DNA of 64,000 nt. Origin: Tetraselmis striata. Its lineage: Eukaryota > Chlorophyta > Chlorodendrophyceae > Chlorodendrales > Chlorodendraceae. Positions 46,901 to 56,982 of this stretch are shown here, one piece after another. The stretch lies in the NCBI GenBank assembly GCA_006384855.1, contig VCJN01000275.1, positions 124,001 through 188,000 of the forward strand. The letters are read 5' to 3'. The translations under genes were made by a program, and so were the position numbers. Numbering within the stretch: the stretch's first letter is position 1; every line of letters starts with the position of its first letter. The notes beneath the pieces were generated by a model that was not told the DNA's origin, did no database searches, and saw only the letters and a program-made list of their open reading frames with translations.

Positions 46901-49500
46901 AGGCTCAAGGGCAGCTTTGTCACTGCATCCGCAAACGCTCGCCGGCGGCAGATCCCCTGTAGCTCCTCCGAAAAGTGGAAGGACTGGGGCGTTGGCGCAT
47001 CTGAGCAGCAGCATGACTTAGCTGGTCACTGCGGGACTGCCGAGACGCAAGGTGAAAGCGGAAGGGGAAGGGGGGGGGGGGGGGGGGGGGGGCAGGTGGG
47101 CGGGGGTGGGGGGGGGGGGGGGGGGGGCGCAGGAGTGGGGTCTCTAGGGACGTACCGCTGATACGAGCTCCTGCATGCTCCAGTATCTCTACTCCACTGC
47201 TCTCGGAGCGCCAGGGCAGCTCCCTGCCCTGACACCCCCTGTCGGTGCAATGGCGCAGAATGCCCGCCTTGGCGAGCGCCTCCAGGAAGCCAGTTTCCCC
47301 GTCAAAGCTGTGCGCAATGAAGTTAGCGTGCCCAAAGCCTGTGTAGCTGACATTCTTGGCCTTCATCTCGGCGCGAAAATGCTCTGCAAAGCCTCTTTCG
47401 TTGTCTCGATAGTACTGCCGCAATGATGGCAGGATAGCGGACAGTTAAGGACGTCAGCCACAGTCCACTGCCGTGTTTATTATTTCGCCTGGCACTCAAC
47501 ACATCATGCCCCGCAGCGCGTCACTGGCGAGTGTCAACGGGGTGGGCTGCTCACGTGAAAGTGACGCCGCAGAAAGGAAGACTCCCGCTCGCCGATGCCG
47601 TAGGTTGTGACGTGCTTGCACATGTGGAGGGCGCCGAGGACGACCGTCATCCCAGAAGTGGCGGAGTGGTTCTTGCCTGTCAAATGCTCCCCTGACCGGA
47701 TCTCCGTGCAGCGCTTAAACTGCATGAGAATCTCGTTGCTGAAGTCGAGGAAGCGGTGATCCATGAGCGCCAGCTTATTCGTCTGAGCACGATCCCCATG
47801 ACAGCAGGCGCTACTCAGTGCGAATGTAGCACCAAAGCAGTTCATCTGGCATGCAGGCGACCATGCACGCACTCCATGCAGGCATTGGCCGCCGGGGTAT
47901 GCACCCTTAAAACATCGTCTTGGTCCATCATCCGCCGCATTTGCTGAAGCCTGTCCGCAAGCTCCTTTATCAAGAAGCGGCCTATTACCAGTGTGGCGTT
48001 CTCATCCTGCAATAACGGTGGCAACCCGCATGTCATTCGCAGCGCCCCAGGTCGTCGCACACAGTTGCACTCGGTGGCAATACACAGGCAACTCTCGGCC
48101 CTCGTATCTGTAGTTAGCGCGAGATTGCGAAGGAGTGGGAGAGGGACGCACCCGCGGTATGGCTTCCACTGGGCTGTTAGCCGTGTCGAGCCGAACGACG
48201 CCCCCGCGAGCCATGGTGCGACTCTGCTTGTTGTTGAAGATGCGAAAGTGTGTCTGCGACCCCACAAAATCCGTGTACATCCCGCCGGCAGGCGCCTGAC
48301 CAACAAAAGCTCCAGTTTCTGAAGCGCTGGAATCCGTGTAATAACGTCATGTGCAGGGAACTACAGGCGACTAGAGTGTCTGCACTCACCAGATTGAAGC
48401 GGAAGACCCGCTGGTGGCGGTCGATGTCCTCCCCATGGCTGGACTTTAGTAAGTTGCCTGAGTTGCCCACAATCGCACAGCTCTCAAACTGCTGGGCGGT
48501 GCCAAAGACATCCTGCTTCGTTCGAACCAGTGATAGGCGGATGTCTTGCCAATACTTAAGTATCCAGTAGTTTGACGACCTCTTATAAGCGAACCAATCA
48601 CTGTTATAGTCCTGTCAACCAGTCAGCACATACTTGTCACCAACTGCGATTGATGAATCCACTTTGCACTCAAATGTCGGAAATTATACGCAAGAGCCAA
48701 ATCACCCAAGGTGACTAGTATGAGAGGAGGTCATCACCCCTGTAACGAGGAACTCTTGCGGATTGAGGCCCGGTGCAAAGCTGAGAGGCAGCAGCTTCAC
48801 CGCCTCGTCGAAATGCCCCCTCAGGCACTGTTTGACAAGAGTTTCCGAGAAGTCGAACTCCAGTGTCGATGGCGAATCTGTGACGAGGCAGATAGGTCGA
48901 GCGAGGTAAAAAGTCACTTTGCCAACTCCAACACCGCCTGAATCGGGTGTGGCGGCGGGAGTGGTGGCCTCGAGGGACGGGTATCCAACACCGGGAATTC
49001 ATCAACCGTGCGCTCGGCTCGCGATTAAAGGGGGGGGGGGGGGGGGGGGGGGGGGGGTTCACCTCCAACACTGGCTCCAGGAAAGTACAGCGTTTCGTCG
49101 TGCCAAGGCCGTGTCTTCCTTTGGCGTTGAGGTTTGCCAGCCACGATCTCAAGTCTTGCGCCACCGCCAACCGCGTCCCCGGCAAAGCCCGCTGTGCCTG
49201 TTTAGTTCCGACACCGCTTCTGTCAGTTGTCCACTGCCGAGGGGTATCCAGCAGTCCCATCTACCGCCGGTTACTCTCCGAGAGGCGCCGAAAGTCAGAA
49301 TACTCTGAGAGGACTTGGTAGCCGGCATCACCTATCGAGTGCGCAGAGGGTGCATTCTCGGCCTTAAGGGAGGTCGCGTCCGCCCGGGGCTGCCCCACGG
49401 GCCCTGCGTCCCCGCCGAACGGGCCCCATACGACGAGCAGCGCCGTCAGAGCCAGCACCGCCATATGTCCGCCCCCCGGATGAGCCGCGCGCCGCGCCAT
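43918..49500 (-). CDS. Double-domain GT29 sialyltransferase-like protein
   Basis: Domain 1 exons: 48611-48390 (L motif ESCAIVGNSGNLLKSSHG), 48295-48152, 48006-47905, 47782-47555 (S motif SGMTVVLGALHMCKHV), 47414-47156 (VS-type HSFDGE). Its last exon ends in phase 1 at a GTACGT donor, and the next acceptor continues exactly in phase into domain 2: 47000-46861, 46820-46560 (ESCAVVGSSSGLLKASHG), 46025-45900, 45743-45642, 45368-45135 (ELVLTLGAMHLCKHV) and 44052-43918 with the stop. The five exons from the L-motif exon onward correspond between domains, showing internal duplication. A likely start at 49500 gives a short basic end and a hydrophobic segment (MAVLALTALLVVW), fitting a Golgi type II anchor. 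Exons between 49260 and 48700 (FDFSETLVKQC etc.) are real but their junctions are uncertain. GT29 enzymes transfer sialic or related acids; acceptor and donor here are unknown. Domain 2 lacks the VS histidine. Confidence 0.82.
44627..45056. repeat. Tandem pair of about 217-bp repeats in the last GT29 intron
   Basis: ATTAATAGAGTTGCTGTTTC at 44627 recurs at 44844, and the similarity continues through GGTAAACGCAGCGTAACGAC to GGAAATGAAATCT. It lies wholly within the intron 44053-45134 on the opposite strand. Confidence 0.85.
47067..47127. repeat. Paired G tracts (C in sense) in the intron joining the two GT29 domains
   Basis: Two long G runs separated by CAGGTGGGC. They lie inside the intron 47001-47155 that links domain 1 to domain 2. 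Another tract at 49029-49056 is in an N-terminal intron of the same gene. Confidence 0.9.
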
Positions 49501-50091
49501 GACGAGCACAGCGTACAGCAACCCGTACGGTAATGCTAGTTCGCAGCAAAAAACCCCGGCGTCTTGGCTAGGACGAATCCCGGGCCCATATGACAGTGGG
49601 CCCGCTTCAGACGGCGTTGCCCGTGGCGGTGTGTGAAGCATGCAAGCTCACGGTCCGATTATACCGACTACAGGTAAGGTCCATATTCGGCACGGGTACT
49701 GGTACCAGGGGTAACGGTACCCGGGGATGAAGATAGATGGGGAATATACTCGTCGCGGATCCGTTTCATTCAAATTCGCTGCGTCATCGCTGTACTCACA
49801 CCGGTACCGGCGTTCGTAGTAACGACTCGACGCGCCGCCTCTTGGCGAACGAAGGCGGGTAGTGTAGTAATGGTAAAAGCCGCATCGGAGCGTCCCTGTA
49901 TATTGTGCTGACTACCTGTACTCGTACCAGTATCCCGTACATGTGCACGTGGGGCCCGGACTTCTGCTTAACCGTACGCGCGTCACTCATCGTCCATATC
50001 CCGCATCCCGCTGGGTCGAGCATGCAAGCTCGCGGTCCTATTACCAGGTTAAGGATTACCTGTACCCGGCAGGGGTACTCATACCAGTTTA

Positions 50092-50127
50092 TATATTTAC
50101 ATGAGCTAGCAGCAGAAGGCGATAAAA
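50092..50127 (-). mobile_element. Minimal LINE-A 3'-end insertion (36 bp)
   Basis: On the minus strand it reads TATCGCCTTCTGCTGCTAGC then TCATGTAA and an AT tail, identical to the LINE-A 3' terminus. It is flanked by ACCAGTTTA (50083-50091) and ACCAGTATA (50128-50136), eight of nine positions matching. It appears to be an extremely 5'-truncated copy. Confidence 0.6.
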
Positions 50128-50310
50128 ACCAGTATACAGGATGGGAATATACTCGTCGCGGATCCGTTTCATTCGCTGCGTCATCACTGTACCCGCCCGG
50201 GTGGCGGTATCAGTAATCCTTACAGGTACCGGTATTCGCAGCGACGACACGACGCCCCGCCACTTGGCGAACCGAGGCGGGTAGTGTAAAAAAGCCGGAC
50301 CGGTGCGTCC

Positions 50311-50323
50311 CGGTATATGATAT
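50311..50323 (+). repeat. Target-site duplication of LINE-A copy 2, left
   Basis: CGGTATATGATAT, matching 56457-56469 perfectly over 13 bases. Confidence 0.85.
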
Positions 50324-50562
50324 CGATATTATTTACATGAGCTAGCTGCAGAAGGCGATATTAGGAAATCACCAGAAAAAAATTCGGAAAGGTCCTCTAC
50401 AACAATTGCGAGGTGGAAGCAAGAGCAGGATAAGATGCGGAATGGGCACGAGCCTACGCATCATACTCGGCCATCTGCACACCGGCAGAGAGAATGCCGC
50501 CTAGGGTACCATGCACGCAAGGAGAGACCCGTTGCAACAGCCCCCGCCGTGTGCGCGACAGG

Positions 50563-52202
50563 TGATCACTGTGAGATTCAGATTTGACATACAGGTGACG
50601 AAGCACTACTACTAGCGACTATTATTTATCCGTGAAGGCTGCTGCTGGTGGCGGCCCGTCCATCCAGTTACGTGCGAGTACATCCGGCGTTATTGCCGGC
50701 GGGCGATAAATCCTTTTTGTCATCATTCTGGTAGTCGTACCAGCCCGGTGAAGCGTACATGGCACTGACGTACAAGGTACAAGGTTGTCCGTGTAGTACC
50801 GGGTAGTACGCGATATATTTATTACGCCGGTACCGGGTATCTAGTACCCGGTACCCGGTACCCGGGCACGATGACGAAAGGTCCTGTGGATAACTACGAC
50901 TATTAGTACATGGGAGCGCAAATCTCAGCCGTACTATTTGGCCAAAGTGGGGAATTTTGTGTACATTATAGCTAGTACTGCTGAACGGGCCTGCCAGCCG
51001 TCCGATCAAAGGTCATCAGATGGGCGGTTTGGCTGCCATGTTTTGCCAAAGAGTGATCACGTTACATAAATATTCGCGAGGGGGGGGCGGGGGCAGGCAG
51101 CGGTTTGCCGAACAATGTTTGAATTACAATATTCGCGACAGCTGCCATCGGGGAATGTGGCCCGGGGGGGGGGGGGGGGGGAGGTGTGCGGGGGCGGGGG
51201 GACCACGCCCGCCCCGCCCCCCCCCGCCCCCCTCGCCGCCAGCCGCTCCCGCCTGGGGGGGGGGGGTGGGGGGGTAAGGGGGCGGGGGCTACTGCTTGTT
51301 CTTGTTCTTGCGTGCCCGGGGGACCCTCCGCTTCGACGATCTCGCTGCCTCCGCCTCCGCCTCCGCCTGCGCCTCCGACTCCGCCTCCGACTCCGCGACC
51401 GTCAGTTTCTTACCTCGGCGTTTCTTCACTGGCCTCTTCCGCTTCTTGTCATCCGTCAGTGTCTTCACCACCCCGGGAGGCTGTGCCGTCGACGACGCCG
51501 CCATGAGCTTCCTTACCTTCGCGTCGGGACGCCCCCTGTGCCCAGACACCCACAACAAGCCACAATCGTTTCGCCTTTAAGCGGCTGAGGATGCGGCCTC
51601 CTCGGCCACCACGAGTTGCGCCGCTGGCACTGTGGAAGCCTTGGCGTTGAGGTGGGCCTTACGGCGCTCCCGGACGAACATGCGCGCGGCACAAGTTAGC
51701 CACGAGTGGGTGCGTGCTAATGTGGAGGATGGAGTGTTTTGTTGCGCGCCCACCTTGTCACGCGTTTCCTCATGTCTTTCTCGTCCTTCTCGATGCCGGC
51801 GGCGCGGACCCGCGAGACAACAAGGCTCGCCGCCCACTTTTGCCCGGGGGGGCGAGGTCGGCCATGGCGCTGTGAGCGGTGAAGGGGGGGGGGGGGGCGG
51901 CCGAGGTGGAGAAACTAACACCCAGTCGACGACCGCCTTCCGCAGCAGTCAACGACACATCGGAGGCGAGGAGCAGCGCGCCACTACTATTTATATGCAC
52001 GTATTGTCAAGAGCTAGTCGGTGCGGCATTGTGTCGGTGTAATTTCGCAATGTTTATTGTTGAAGTAGCACGGCGTAATGGATACGGCGAGTGAATCCGG
52101 GATAATGTGTGCGACGAATGTGCGCGCGCAAGCGGTGTGCGGCGGTGTGCGGCGGTGTGCGGCGGTGTGCACCGATGTTCATTTAGTGTGAATATTAACG
52201 CG
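50563..52202. mobile_element. Unclassified 1.64-kb insertion inside LINE-A copy 2
   Basis: It interrupts the LINE-A sequence at a point defined by comparison with copy 1. GAT is present on both sides, suggesting a 3-bp duplication. It contains G-rich tracts (51165-51182, 51256-51275), CGGTACCCGG-type repeats near 50850, and four copies of a 10-bp unit (GGCGGTGTGC, 52131-52170). Two minus-strand frames encode short basic or Ala/Glu-rich peptides (51921-51577 and 51558-51289, with KKRKRPVKKRRGKK-like NLS character). No transposase was recognised and the terminal inverted repeats are not convincing. Confidence 0.6.
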
Positions 52203-52224
52203 ATGGCGGAACTCACCAGGTTGG

Positions 52225-55200
52225 CTAGCGACAAAGTTCCGAAGTGCCCGAACGGACTGACCACGAAGCAGGAAGCATGAGGTCGGGGCGGAAGGACCGC
52301 CAGGTAGGGAAGTTGCGCACATCCAGCAACGTTAACACCGCGAAGCTGTAGACCACCGTCAAAGCGGACTTCCCGAGACGGTTGCGGTCCTCAACCACAA
52401 AAGGGTAGTACCGGTCAACACCCTGCACTGGGGCGGAAGACGCCCGGTCCGCTGCCAACTTACCCTGCTCCGCCTCGGTCGCCGCGATCCGCGGGGTGCA
52501 CCAGCGGGGGTCGTTGCTCTATGTGGGGGTCGTGGAGGACACGCACGCGAAGTCGATCATGTAATCGCACGCCGCCCCCCCCCCCCCCCACCCACCCCGC
52601 CAGCGTCAAGTCCGACGGCCGCGAGCGGTCCGCTGGGCGCAGCCCACTCGTCTCAAGGGTCAAGTCGCCGGCTTCCGAGCGGTCCCGGTCAAGCACCGCC
52701 CCCGCATCAATTGCCACAGATGCCCACAGATTCTTCAAAGCGGTATGCATGCGGTGCTTGTAGTTCGCTACGGGGCAGATGGGTAGATGATCCACGATGA
52801 AATTCGTAGCTCTCCGGTTCGAGCCATCCGTAGAGCGAATATATAAGCCATAAGGGATCAATACCACACGTGTGGCCAGGGCATCAAGTGACAAGCGCGA
52901 AACCTCCGCGCGGGCAAAGGCCATGCACCCGCGCAGCGGCGGCCGAATAAGCAGCCTAGGGAATCTTGCGGGCTGACTCGTGATCCGACTGGAGATGCGA
53001 TAGGGAGCCCGGCCCGCACGCGCTGTACAGGCGCAGGGTATCAAGTCGCGAGGCCGCGGCACCAGTACGCTGGAAGCTGAGATCGAGGGCCACTAAGTCA
53101 CGCAAGCGAATCGCACGGCTGAGGTGGCGTTCGACAACCATGGTCGTGGGCTGATCATCGGAGGCCGCACCCGAACCCCCCGCGCCCGAGGGCGGAGCAG
53201 TAGAACCTGGCAACAATTCTGGGAGGGAAACAGTTGCTGCTGACGGAGGGTGAGCCACTAAATTGCCAGGCGACGGTATCTTCAGAGCTACAAAAGCACA
53301 TGTAGTAACGGTGTTGGCAGTACTCGTACCACCGATAGGAAGCAGTTGCTGGGCAGCAGAGGCGGCCTCACCAGTACCAACTCCAAGAGGAGTGGCCGTA
53401 AAAGGAGATGGGGTGACGCGTAGTCCTCCGCTAGTGCTCGTACCCGTACGGGCCGTAGTATCAGCTGCTGGATCCGATGCAGCGGTGGTCGTAGCATTAC
53501 TGACCGTAAGTAACTCGAAGATCTCGTGGGCGTGCCCATACGCCGCGCGTGCGCGCCGCACATCTTCTTGCGGTAACGTGGTGATGGCACGTACAGTCTC
53601 GTACACACGGCGTGTCTCACGCGCCCATGGCAAAGCACTCGTAGCCACAGACGACACCTCGGCGCGGACCGCCTCGTACAAGGGGCCGAGGGCGGGCCCG
53701 TACTCCCGTACCATCTTTGGCATGACAACCGATTGCGCGGAATACAACGCCGCAGGGGCCTCATACTGCATCAAGGCCATATTCAGACCGCCAAAATCCG
53801 CGGGCATACTCTTTTGAACGATCGCAGCCTCCATGCGCGGTGTAGACTGGTCGCAAGCGTCCACACCAAGCAGCGAAAACGCAGCCGAAATGTTGGCGGC
53901 GTCCACGGCCTCCAAGAAAGGGTCCAACTCCACGACGGCGGCATCATGCGGCTGAGGAAGCCAGTCTGCCGCACAGCGCATACAATTAGCAACCGCATGG
54001 CCCCATGGTGGCAGCCGTATCCCGACGCGCCAAAGGAGGCGATGCGCTCCAACATTGCGGCGTGGGCCTCCCGGCGCCGCCCCAACGCGCCGGTCATCCA
54101 CTCGGGGTAAGGGCTAATAGGAGCACCTAGGTACACCACGGCGCCATCATGGACACGATCATGGGCCGGGGCCCGAAATCCTTCCGGGGCCAACTTCTCC
54201 CGTATTGTCCGCAACTCGGACTCGCTGTCACCGGGGTGACGAATGTACCTCGTCTTACTGTCATGTACCACCAGTCCGACTTTGGAAAGCTCCGTTCAAT
54301 ACTCGTCGAAACCGCGCGGAACGTGAGCCGCGGCAATGGCCGCGCCGCAATCATCCGCAAAACTCTGGCAGAAAGTATCAGCGGCGGTACGAGCCACAAC
54401 CGCTTGCACCGGGCCCGCGATAGCGAGGCAAAAGGATAGCGGGGCCAAGACATCACCTTGGCGTACACCCGTACGAGGGTGGCGCGCAAAGTACCGGGAT
54501 CATCCGGCGCGTAGTAGTACAGGTCGCTAGGGCGGTGAGTCGTACAGCATCTGGAAGAAAGGGATCATGCCATGAAGACGCGGGTGCTGAAGCAAACCGT
54601 AAAGTATTGCACCCCGGGATACCTCATTGAAGGCATTCCGAATGTCCAGGAGCAGCAACCCTTTCCCACCAGTACCACGCCCGGCGAAAAGCTGCAGCGA
54701 CACCCGCATGCTGATATACGCCGTCTCACGGCCAGCTCCCGACTGAAAGCTGTGTTGCACCGGGCCCAAGACCTCCCGCGCATCCGCGCCCACTTGCACG
54801 AGAGCGTGGGCGGAGGCCACGCGCACAAGCACGGAGCCGACGCCGAGCGGGCGTACAGGTACTCGCAGCGGCTCGCCGCTCTTTCCCCGCTCCTCGCTCG
54901 CGGCGGGGTCGTCCTTGTGGAGCGACGAGACGGTGCCACTCGCCAAGAAAGCCGCAGTGCGCGAGTGGCACCGATCCGCCAGGCAGCGGTTCACCCACGG
55001 GCGCCATGAAGGTACGTCTAGGCCCCTTATGTGCTCCCGACGCCACCAGTCCACATGCCCAGTGGAAAGGCGGGGTGCACGACGCAAAACCCGCGGCTGG
55101 TCCTCCCCCGACCGCCTAACCTCATCCGCATTGCCGCCCCACGACGGCGGCGCCCTTTGCATGTCCGGCGGTTCTTCGGGGGGAGAGTACTCCGGGCCGG

Positions 55201-56192
55201 TGGCAGCAGGAGGCGGATGGAGGGCATCGAGGGCAGGGAGCGCCGCAGCGGCGTCAGACACCGTACCGAGGTCGGCATTTTCCAGCGCCTGGCGAGCGCA
55301 GCGCAGCTCCTGCACAGCGGTGAGTTTCGCCGCCCGGCGGTGAGCATCCACCACCGCTGGCGGCACCCCATCCGCCGCAACATCGGCGCCCCCTTCCGCA
55401 GCCTCAGCAGAAGCCGCCCGCGCCCTCGCAGATCGCCGGGGCTTCCGTCGGCGGGCACTCCGAGATGTGGTTGTTGGCAGCTCACCCGCCTCCATTAAGT
55501 AATTATGTATCTCGCTGCCATCCCGCGATTCGCGCCACAATTGCTGCATCCCGCACACCGAGAAGCCGGCGCGCACAGCATTCCGTGCCTCCCACAGCCG
55601 CACTCGCCGCTCCGCCAATTTCCGCACAACTGCGGGGCTGCTTTATGGATAGGGTAGCAGTAGTAGCCCCGCAAATACGCAGACAGCGCCTTCGGCCCCA
55701 TACGACCAGTTGTCGGTAGGAAGGAAGCGGTCAGCATAGGCCAGCGTACGGTCTAGCAGGGGGAAGAGGACATGCCCAACCGCGGGACAGACGCCGACAG
55801 CCGTACCCCGCAGCGGCGTACGGGGCATCTTGCGGTAGACGTCGCTGGTAGCGCACCACCGAGCGAGCGGTGGCCGCGAGGGCGGCATCATGGGCGGCCG
55901 AGGCAGCAGCCGACGCGTACTGGCGCTGCAGCGCCCGCACGCCAGCTGCCGACGCCGGGAGAGCCACACCGGGGGGCGGAGCCGTGGGAGGAGGGGGGCT
56001 GCAGAACTCGCAGGTGGCGGCACGGGCCGCCGCTGGCGCGCCATGGAACACGTGGTGGCCCGAGCGCGGGCATCCAGCTCGTGGGGCGCACCGCACATAC
56101 ACATAGGGGTCGAAAGTCGCAGCGTAGGTGAGGTACATGGCAGCTACCGCCGGGTCGTCGGACTCCATCCCATGGTTCACGTGCGTGCACAT
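52225..56192 (-). pseudogene. LINE-A polyprotein, copy 2 (frameshifted)
   Basis: Coding starts near 56192 with a Cys/His-containing N-terminal part (CAPRAGCPRSGHH), breaks frame near 55800, and reopens at 55627 for the linker and RT. Motif A is DIRNAFNE near 54620. A 4-bp insertion creates a stop just after LYD near 54530, and a 7-bp deletion 50 bases later restores the frame, so motif B (QGDVLAPL) is readable. A 2-bp insertion near 53938 shifts the frame again, and a C run (G in sense) at about 52576-52590 breaks the region of the putative endonuclease. YYPFVVEDRNRLGKSAL is the last recognisable part before the nested insertion. Confidence 0.8.
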
Positions 56193-56456
56193 GGGGGCGG
56201 GCCACTGGTAGGTGCGTCCGCAGCCGCCATCGCATTACCGGAATTGCCAGTCAACGCCCCCGCCGGGCGTCGACGACTGCACCCGCGCCATCTCAGCGCC
56301 GCGCCCACCACCACCGCCGCCCCCGCCGGGACCGCGACCCCCACGGGAGACACCCTAGGAGAGGGGCCTAGAGGGGCTGGAGGACGCCCCACGGTGCTGA
56401 ACCCCCACCGGCCACGCCACAGCCAAAAGCCGGGGGTCGGGGGAGGCGTATCAATA

Positions 56457-56469
56457 CGGTATATGATAT
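56457..56469 (+). repeat. Target-site duplication of LINE-A copy 2, right
   Basis: CGGTATATGATAT, perfect match to 50311-50323; it marks the true 5' end of the element at 56456. Confidence 0.85.
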
Positions 56470-56982
56470 GCTGCTGAATACAGCATGTAAGCCTCACTCG
56501 TAGTCGTACCAATATCCGCTGGCGTCGCCGCGGGCGCCGAGGATCGACGCCGCAGCCATGTCGCTCTAACCCGCTCGCGGCAGGCACCACTTGGCCGACG
56601 TGATGGCCTTCGCTGAGGTCGCCGCTGCGTGGCTAGCCAAGGCACGCCGTGCTGGCCGAGCGGCACCGCCGTCGGGGGGGGGGGGGGGGGGGGGCGCCGC
56701 GCCGGTGGAGCGGGACAATAGTCGGTGTTGTTGTCGCCCGCATTGCTTCCGTCGCTGCGTTTCGGGGCGTCGTAGCGCCCCCGGTTGTCGCTCCCGCGCC
56801 GCCATAGGTGGGTGCACCGGCCGCCCGCCCCGGTAGCCAGGCCTCGGCCTCGGGAGGTCACGGGGTCGGTATCCACCTCCCCCTACTCGCCCATCTCCGG
56901 CCGGCGACGGGGTGGGGTGGGGTGCGGTGGGCCACATCTCCGACGTGGACATGGACGGTGCACATCCCGGCGGAGATATCCA
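56470..56982. other. Spacer between LINE-A copy 2 and the second reverse transcriptase remnant
   Basis: No gene recognised. A G homopolymer lies at about 56677-56694. The open frames across it are Gly/Pro-rich translations; part of it may be the 5' region of the retroelement that follows. Confidence 0.35.

Larger units (their letters stand above)
49636..50323. repeat. Tandem duplication (period about 383 bp) rich in GGTACC-type motifs
   Basis: CATGCAAGCTC at 49639 and 50021 starts two diverged units, each with TACTCGTCGCGGATCCGTTT (49748 and 50151) and GGCGGGTAGTGTA (49855 and 50277). The TACTCGTCGCGGATCC block also occurs at 58223 inside the second reverse transcriptase remnant, so this is probably a fragment of that retroelement. 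The left end of LINE-A copy 2 follows immediately. Confidence 0.7.
50324..56456 (-). mobile_element. LINE-A copy 2, full-length non-LTR retrotransposon split by an insertion
   Basis: The 13-bp duplication CGGTATATGATAT brackets the whole interval. The 3' terminal part (50562-50324) and the 5' and central part (56456-52203) are consecutive when compared with copy 1; 1,640 bp of foreign sequence separates them. Without that insertion the element is about 4.5 kb. It is the only copy here with a 5' end. Confidence 0.85.

Noticed and set aside
43918..49500. Two separate neighbouring sialyltransferase genes
   Set aside because: The junction is in phase with good splice signals, domain 2 has no start or anchor exon of its own, and the gap is only about 155 bp. 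I kept the two-gene reading as the main alternative to be tested.
51160..51290. Telomere-like or origin-like G-rich repeat
   Set aside because: There is no regular telomeric unit; it is irregular G/C homopolymer like others in the window.
50324..52202. An independent 5'-truncated LINE-A fragment at 50.3-50.6 kb
   Set aside because: Its first base continues exactly where the 52.2-56.4 kb fragment stops, both are on the same strand, and a single 13-bp duplication encloses both.
50563..52202. CACTA-type DNA transposon
   Set aside because: It begins CACTG and shows a 3-bp GAT repeat, but the other end has no matching inverted terminus and no transposase was seen.
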